From assembly GCA_024763245.1 (NCBI GenBank), contig JANTFW010000003.1, positions 1-64,000 on the forward strand: a stretch of DNA of 64,000 nucleotides, in the 5' to 3' direction. Position 1 is the stretch's first letter. Every line of letters begins with the position of its first letter. Below, piece by piece: positions 59,290-64,000 of the stretch. Source of the DNA: Flavobacteriaceae bacterium (lineage in GTDB: Bacteria > Bacteroidota > Bacteroidia > Flavobacteriales > Flavobacteriaceae). Below the pieces are notes generated by a model, which saw only the letters and a list, made by a program, of their open reading frames with translations, did not search any database and had not been told where the DNA came from. The translations under genes were made by a program, and so were the position numbers.

Positions 59290-61914
59290 CTAAAGATTTA
59301 GATCTTTTATCAATTGGCCCATAATCTCATCTTTGGAATACTCCGAAGCTCGCTTTAAAGCATTTCGTTTGAAGCTATCCTTTAAACTTGGATTTTCAAA
59401 GTATTGAATGATAAACTTTGATAAGCCATTGGCGTTGGAAGCTACATAGCCACATTTTTTATGTTCAATGATATCTTTTGGACCTTTAGCTTTGTAGGCT
59501 CCTACGGGCAGTCCACAACTTAATGCTTCTAAAACCACCAATCCAAAAGTATCAAAATTAGACGGCAGTACTAACATATCAGAAGCTGAATATATAGCCG
59601 GTAGCTCAGTACTGTCCACCCAACCTAAAAAGAGTGCTTCCGACAGCTCTTGTTTTAGTTGACCTTCAGCAGGTCCTGTTCCTACAAACACCACCTGGAC
59701 TTTATCAACCTCTTTCGCCACCTTATGATAAATTGAGACAATATCCATAACTCCTTTTTCTTTACTCAATCGGCCAACATACAATAAAACTTTTTGATTA
59801 CTACTAATATTAAAAACGGCTTCTTTATCTGTTTTGACAGGGGTGAAATTTTTGCTAACCCAATGACCTGTTTTGTATATTTTAGCATTATCATATTCCA
59901 TTTCATTACTGGCCAACCATTTTTTATGATCGTTGTTCAGTACAAAGAGCTTATCAAAATTCTTATAAAATACTCTTAGTAATCGTCTTACTTTATCTGC
60001 TTGGTGTTGATCCATTCCAATATTTTTGCGAGCAAACATTATCCAATCGGTATGGATATAGAAGTACGCAGGAACTGTAAAAGCATTTTTTAAAATAATA
60101 GAAATAAAACCCATAACACCTTCTGTAGAGCTCATAATTCTATCATAGTTGTTTTGCAGAAATAATTTATGAATTTTATTAATATTTGGAATACGTAAAG
60201 ACTGTCCTTTATAGTTTGGGATTTCTATTTCTAATTCTGGTTTAATTACTATAAGATGTTCATCTGCTTTTAAAGTGTCACTACAGACCAAAAGGTCAAT
60301 AGGTAAGTTTAGTCGCTTTATCTCTGTATGCATCTCTTGCAGTGCTTTAGAAACCCCATTTTTGTCTTCGAAAGTATCGGTTAACCACAGCATTCGTTTG
60401 GGATGCTTCAAAACACCTAATTCATCAGAAAACTCATTGAGTAATTCTCTGTTGTTGTAGAGCACTTTTGAACTCAAGAAATTCGTTCCAAATATCAATG
60501 TAGAACTTAAAAAGGGGAATGATAAACCGTCCAAGAAAGTACTTACTTTTTTCTTTTGTTTTTTTTCAATATGGTCACGAAGGTTAGGTGAAAATTCTAA
60601 ACGCTCAATCATATTTTCAAAATTGAAATTTTCTATTGTTATCTCATTTGAAGTCTTATCTATCTTTTTTTGAAGTCTTTTAAAAAATATACCATTAAGT
60701 TTATCATTTATATCATTGATGCTTCTATAGAAATTCGATGTCATCTCTGCTGGCTCGATATGATGCGCTTTAACAATGTTTAAGGCTTCGTTAAAAATAG
60801 GTTTAAAGGTTTTCTTTACCGCTAGTTTAGTGAGCTTATTTGGGCTTTTCCCAACAAAAACCTTATGAAATAATTTGATAAATTTCATTGTTGTTTTATG
60901 ATGTTTTAACTCTGTAAAGAGATTAGAAAGTAAAACAGCAATTAATTTATCTTGCGTATTGCCTTTGTGAAGTACCATACGTATTAAATCGGGCTTCTCA
61001 AAATTAATAGCTACCTGAAAAATATAGTCTAGAAAGGCAATGGTAAGTTTTTCTATATTTTGATGTCCGCCATAAGGAATTATTCTATGTTCACGAATGG
61101 CTTCTAAAGCTAAATACGATTTAGAGGAAGTTTTTAACCTTTCCTGTAAATTAGGAACATAAAGATAAGAACCGGTATGACCGGCAAATATTCCCATATG
61201 ATCATCGGAACCTCCTGTTAAGGTTTTTTTGAATGGGTTTTGCGTATATAAGTTTACATCTATATCAAATCTTTCGGCATCTTTTTTTAATTGTTCAGGA
61301 GTTAAATTAGTAATCCATTCTTTTACCAACATATTTTGCCAAGTATCGCGTTGCCCATTCAAAACCTCAAAACGTTCAAATATTAGCGCCATCTTGGAGA
61401 AGAAATCAAAAGAGGGTTGTTTGCCTACTGCATAATGATATAGCGGATGTGCCCATACTGTAGGAATATTTTTCTGGTGTGTGTACTTTAAAAATTCATA
61501 TACATTGTATCGTAACTTGTTTAGTTTTACTTCGTCTTCTTTTGTAAAACCATAGGTTAAAATATGTATGCCCACTTTAAAATCGGGAACAGTGACACTA
61601 AATTCCGTTCCAGTTAGAATATCGAAACCTTCTTCTTGTAATTGCCAACACGATGTTGCATTATTATGATTTGTAATGGTAAAAGTATCACATCCACTTT
61701 TTTCTAATCTCTGTATTAAATCTTTTGACTGCAACCAAGTCTCCGGAACACCTAAAATCCGCCCCAAAGTTTCATCAGGAATTTTACTATTATAATCATG
61801 GCAATGAAGGTCAATTTTTAATAAATCATCTTGATTATATCCTTTTAGTTGCGTTTCTAAAAATAATTCAAGATTACTTTTTAATTGCTCTTGAAAAGAG
61901 TTTGTTTTTGACAT
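59290..61914 (-). CDS. PHP-domain phosphoesterase-like / GT4 glycosyltransferase fusion
   Basis: PHP motifs IDLHCHDYNSKIP, TITNHNN, GTEFSV, WAHPLYH, GGSDDHMG; GT4 motifs LWLTDTFEDKNGVSKAL, LLYVGRLSKEKGV, FDTFGLVVLEALSCGLPV; start set to MSKTNSF. Confidence 0.9.
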   Translation of the reverse strand: MSKTNSFQEQLKSNLELFLETQLKGYNQDDLLKIDLHCHDYNSKIPDETLGRILGVPETWLQSKDLIQRLEKSGCDTFTITNHNNATSCWQLQEEGFDILTGTEFSVTVPDFKVGIHILTYGFTKEDEVKLNKLRYNVYEFLKYTHQKNIPTVWAHPLYHYAVGKQPSFDFFSKMALIFERFEVLNGQRDTWQNMLVKEWITNLTPEQLKKDAERFDIDVNLYTQNPFKKTLTGGSDDHMGIFAGHTGSYLYVPNLQERLKTSSKSYLALEAIREHRIIPYGGHQNIEKLTIAFLDYIFQVAINFEKPDLIRMVLHKGNTQDKLIAVLLSNLFTELKHHKTTMKFIKLFHKVFVGKSPNKLTKLAVKKTFKPIFNEALNIVKAHHIEPAEMTSNFYRSINDINDKLNGIFFKRLQKKIDKTSNEITIENFNFENMIERLEFSPNLRDHIEKKQKKKVSTFLDGLSFPFLSSTLIFGTNFLSSKVLYNNRELLNEFSDELGVLKHPKRMLWLTDTFEDKNGVSKALQEMHTEIKRLNLPIDLLVCSDTLKADEHLIVIKPELEIEIPNYKGQSLRIPNINKIHKLFLQNNYDRIMSSTEGVMGFISIILKNAFTVPAYFYIHTDWIMFARKNIGMDQHQADKVRRLLRVFYKNFDKLFVLNNDHKKWLASNEMEYDNAKIYKTGHWVSKNFTPVKTDKEAVFNISSNQKVLLYVGRLSKEKGVMDIVSIYHKVAKEVDKVQVVFVGTGPAEGQLKQELSEALFLGWVDSTELPAIYSASDMLVLPSNFDTFGLVVLEALSCGLPVGAYKAKGPKDIIEHKKCGYVASNANGLSKFIIQYFENPSLKDSFKRNALKRASEYSKDEIMGQLIKDLNL

Positions 61915-62077
61915 ATATACTTTTTGCAAAAAAAAGATTAACAAGTTAAAAGAGCGTTAACATATAATTGTTTTATTATTAATTTATCGCTATGAGTTTG
62001 TTAATGTCACCTTTCTTTAAATGGCTACCAACTAATTGCTATAGACAATAGTATTAACAAAAATTTACCGCTGACAA

Positions 62078-62110
62078 TTTGTCATATTCATAGATTTGGT
62101 CGTATCTTTG
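62078..62110 (+). promoter_or_regulatory. Candidate Bacteroidota-type promoter for miaB
   Basis: TTTG-N21-TATCTTTG, exact TAnnTTTG match, 40 bp upstream of the start codon. Confidence 0.55.
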
Positions 62111-62149
62111 AACCCTAAATCACTAATAAAAAATCCAGACTAAAAACAA

Positions 62150-63586
62150 ATGGCGGGAGAACAAATAATAGAAGAAAAGAAACAAGGACAAGCCCTACTA
62201 ACCGATGCAAAAAAAGAGAATTCTAAAAAAGTTTTTATAGAAAGTTACGGTTGCCAAATGAATCTCAATGACAGCGAGATTGTGGCCTCTATTCTTTCTG
62301 ACGAAGGCTATAACACCACTATACTATTGGAAGAAGCCGATTTAGTGCTGGTTAATACCTGCTCTATACGTGAAAAAGCAGAGCAAACGATACGAAAGCG
62401 CTTAGAAAAATATCAGGCTGTAAAAAAAATCAATCCAAAGATGAAAGTTGGTGTTATGGGTTGTATGGCGGAACGTTTAAAAGAAAAATTCTTAGAAGAA
62501 GAACAAATCGTCGATCTTGTTGTGGGACCCGATGCCTATCGGGATTTACCCAACCTAATAGAAGAAGTAGTTTCCGGTAGAGAAGCCGTTAATGTATTGC
62601 TATCTAAAGAGGAAACCTACGCAGATATCTCACCGGTAAGACTAAATAGTAATGGTGTATCCGCCTTTGTTTCCATTACACGAGGATGCGATAATATGTG
62701 TACGTTCTGTGTAGTTCCTTTTACCCGAGGAAGAGAACGTAGTAGAGACCCAAAAAGTATACTGCGTGAAATTCAAGAATTAAAAGATAAAAATTATAAA
62801 GAGATAACCCTTCTCGGTCAAAATGTAGATAGCTACCTTTGGTATGGGGGTGGCTTAAAAAAAGATTTTGACAAAGCTACAGCAGAAGCACAAAAAAATG
62901 CAGTTGATTTTGCTAAACTTCTCGATCAATGTGCGACAGCTTTCCCCAATATGCGTTTTCGTTTTTCTACTTCTAATCCTCAAGATATGAGTTTGGACGT
63001 AATTAATAGTATGGCAAAGCACAAAAATATTTGCAAATATATACACTTACCGGTTCAAAGTGGTAGCAGTAGTGTTCTAGAACGTATGAATCGTAAACAC
63101 ACACGTGAAGAATACCTTGAGTTAATTTCAAATATTAGAAAACTAATTCCGGAGTGTTCTATTTCGCAAGATATGATTGCCGGATTTTGTGGTGAAACTG
63201 AAGAAGAACATCAAGAAACACTTTCGTTAATGGAAGAGGTAAAATATGATTTTGGATTTATGTTTGCCTATTCTGAACGACCCGGAACGCCTGCACATAA
63301 ACGTATGAAAGACGATGTCCCACAAGAAATTAAGAAAAGGCGCCTTACCGAGATTATACAACTGCAGCAAAAACACGGTTTGTATCGTATGCAACAATTT
63401 GTTGGAAAAACAGTAGAAGTTCTTATTGAGGGAAATTCTAAAAAATCCGATCAACACTGGATGGGACGGAACTCTCAAAATGCCGTCGTTGTTTTTCCAA
63501 AAACAGGAACTGAAAAAATCGGTGATTTTGTGAATACCAAAATAAATAATTGCACCTCTGCTACACTAATAGGAGAACGAATTTAA
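62150..63586 (+). CDS. miaB: tRNA-2-methylthio-N6-dimethylallyladenosine synthase
   Basis: FIESYGCQMNLNDSEIV, LVNTCSIREKAEQT, TRGCDNMCTFCVVPFTRGRERSR. Confidence 0.97.
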   Translation: MAGEQIIEEKKQGQALLTDAKKENSKKVFIESYGCQMNLNDSEIVASILSDEGYNTTILLEEADLVLVNTCSIREKAEQTIRKRLEKYQAVKKINPKMKVGVMGCMAERLKEKFLEEEQIVDLVVGPDAYRDLPNLIEEVVSGREAVNVLLSKEETYADISPVRLNSNGVSAFVSITRGCDNMCTFCVVPFTRGRERSRDPKSILREIQELKDKNYKEITLLGQNVDSYLWYGGGLKKDFDKATAEAQKNAVDFAKLLDQCATAFPNMRFRFSTSNPQDMSLDVINSMAKHKNICKYIHLPVQSGSSSVLERMNRKHTREEYLELISNIRKLIPECSISQDMIAGFCGETEEEHQETLSLMEEVKYDFGFMFAYSERPGTPAHKRMKDDVPQEIKKRRLTEIIQLQQKHGLYRMQQFVGKTVEVLIEGNSKKSDQHWMGRNSQNAVVVFPKTGTEKIGDFVNTKINNCTSATLIGERI

Positions 63587-63598
63587 AGTAGTAAGCTT

Positions 63599-64000
63599 AT
63601 GGAATTACAAGGAATAAAACAACGATTTGGAATAATAGGTAACGATCCTGCCCTTAATAGAGCACTTGAAAAAGCAATTCGAGTTGCCCCAACAGATATC
63701 TCTGTATTGGTTACCGGAGAAAGTGGTGTGGGCAAGGAAAGTATTCCAAAGATTATCCATGCTCTTTCGCATAGGAAACACGCCAAATACATTGCTGTAA
63801 ACTGTGGTGCTATTCCAGAAGGAACCATAGATAGTGAACTATTTGGCCATGAAAAAGGTTCTTTTACCGGTGCTACAGCCACACGGCAAGGTTATTTTGA
63901 AGTTGCCGATGGCGGTACTATTTTTTTGGATGAGGTAGGTGAATTACCTCTCACTACCCAAGTTCGTTTGTTGAGAGTATTGGAAAATGGCGAATTTATG
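63599..64000 (+). CDS. Sigma-54-dependent transcriptional regulator (truncated by window end)
   Basis: Open frame from ATG at 63599: [23 protein letters not shown]...[69 protein letters not shown]. Confidence 0.93.
   Translation, partial: MELQGIKQRFGIIGNDPALNRALEKAIRVAPTDISVLVTGESGVGKESIPKIIHALSHRKHAKYIAVNCGAIPEGTIDSELFGHEKGSFTGATATRQGYFEVADGGTIFLDEVGELPLTTQVRLLRVLENGEFM

Noticed and set aside
1-64000. CRISPR array or defence island
   Set aside because: No regularly spaced direct repeats, Cas, restriction-modification or toxin-antitoxin signatures were recognised. The RecD-like helicase and the exonuclease-GIY-YIG protein look like housekeeping repair genes rather than defence genes.

Overview
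This window looks like a low-GC Bacteroidota chromosome segment, most likely Flavobacteriaceae. It is mostly core genes: rpsA, menB/menF and a hotdog thioesterase, miaA, miaB, mtaB, rsmD, rny, zapA, a 6S-like RNA, tRNA-Lys, mlaE/mlaF, gldKLMN (T9SS/gliding) and topA. No CRISPR array, prophage or intact transposon was found. The items most worth a second look are: (1) a structured palindromic intergenic repeat, with one full copy at 57467-57625 and a 90/96-identical partial copy at 1-96; (2) tandemly duplicated sRNA/terminator-like units at about 5843-6249; (3) a DUF2853-like domain fused to the N-terminus of ribosomal protein S1; (4) an arginase-fold protein beside gldK that has lost several metal ligands, so it is a candidate pseudoenzyme; (5) a PHP-domain/GT4 fusion paired with a GH13 enzyme; (6) a LytS-type kinase apparently fused to a 2TM protein by loss of a stop codon; (7) a 6S-like RNA between zapA and rny; (8) a putative esterase whose nucleophile elbow is degenerate. 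All family names come from reading motifs by eye. No database search was run.
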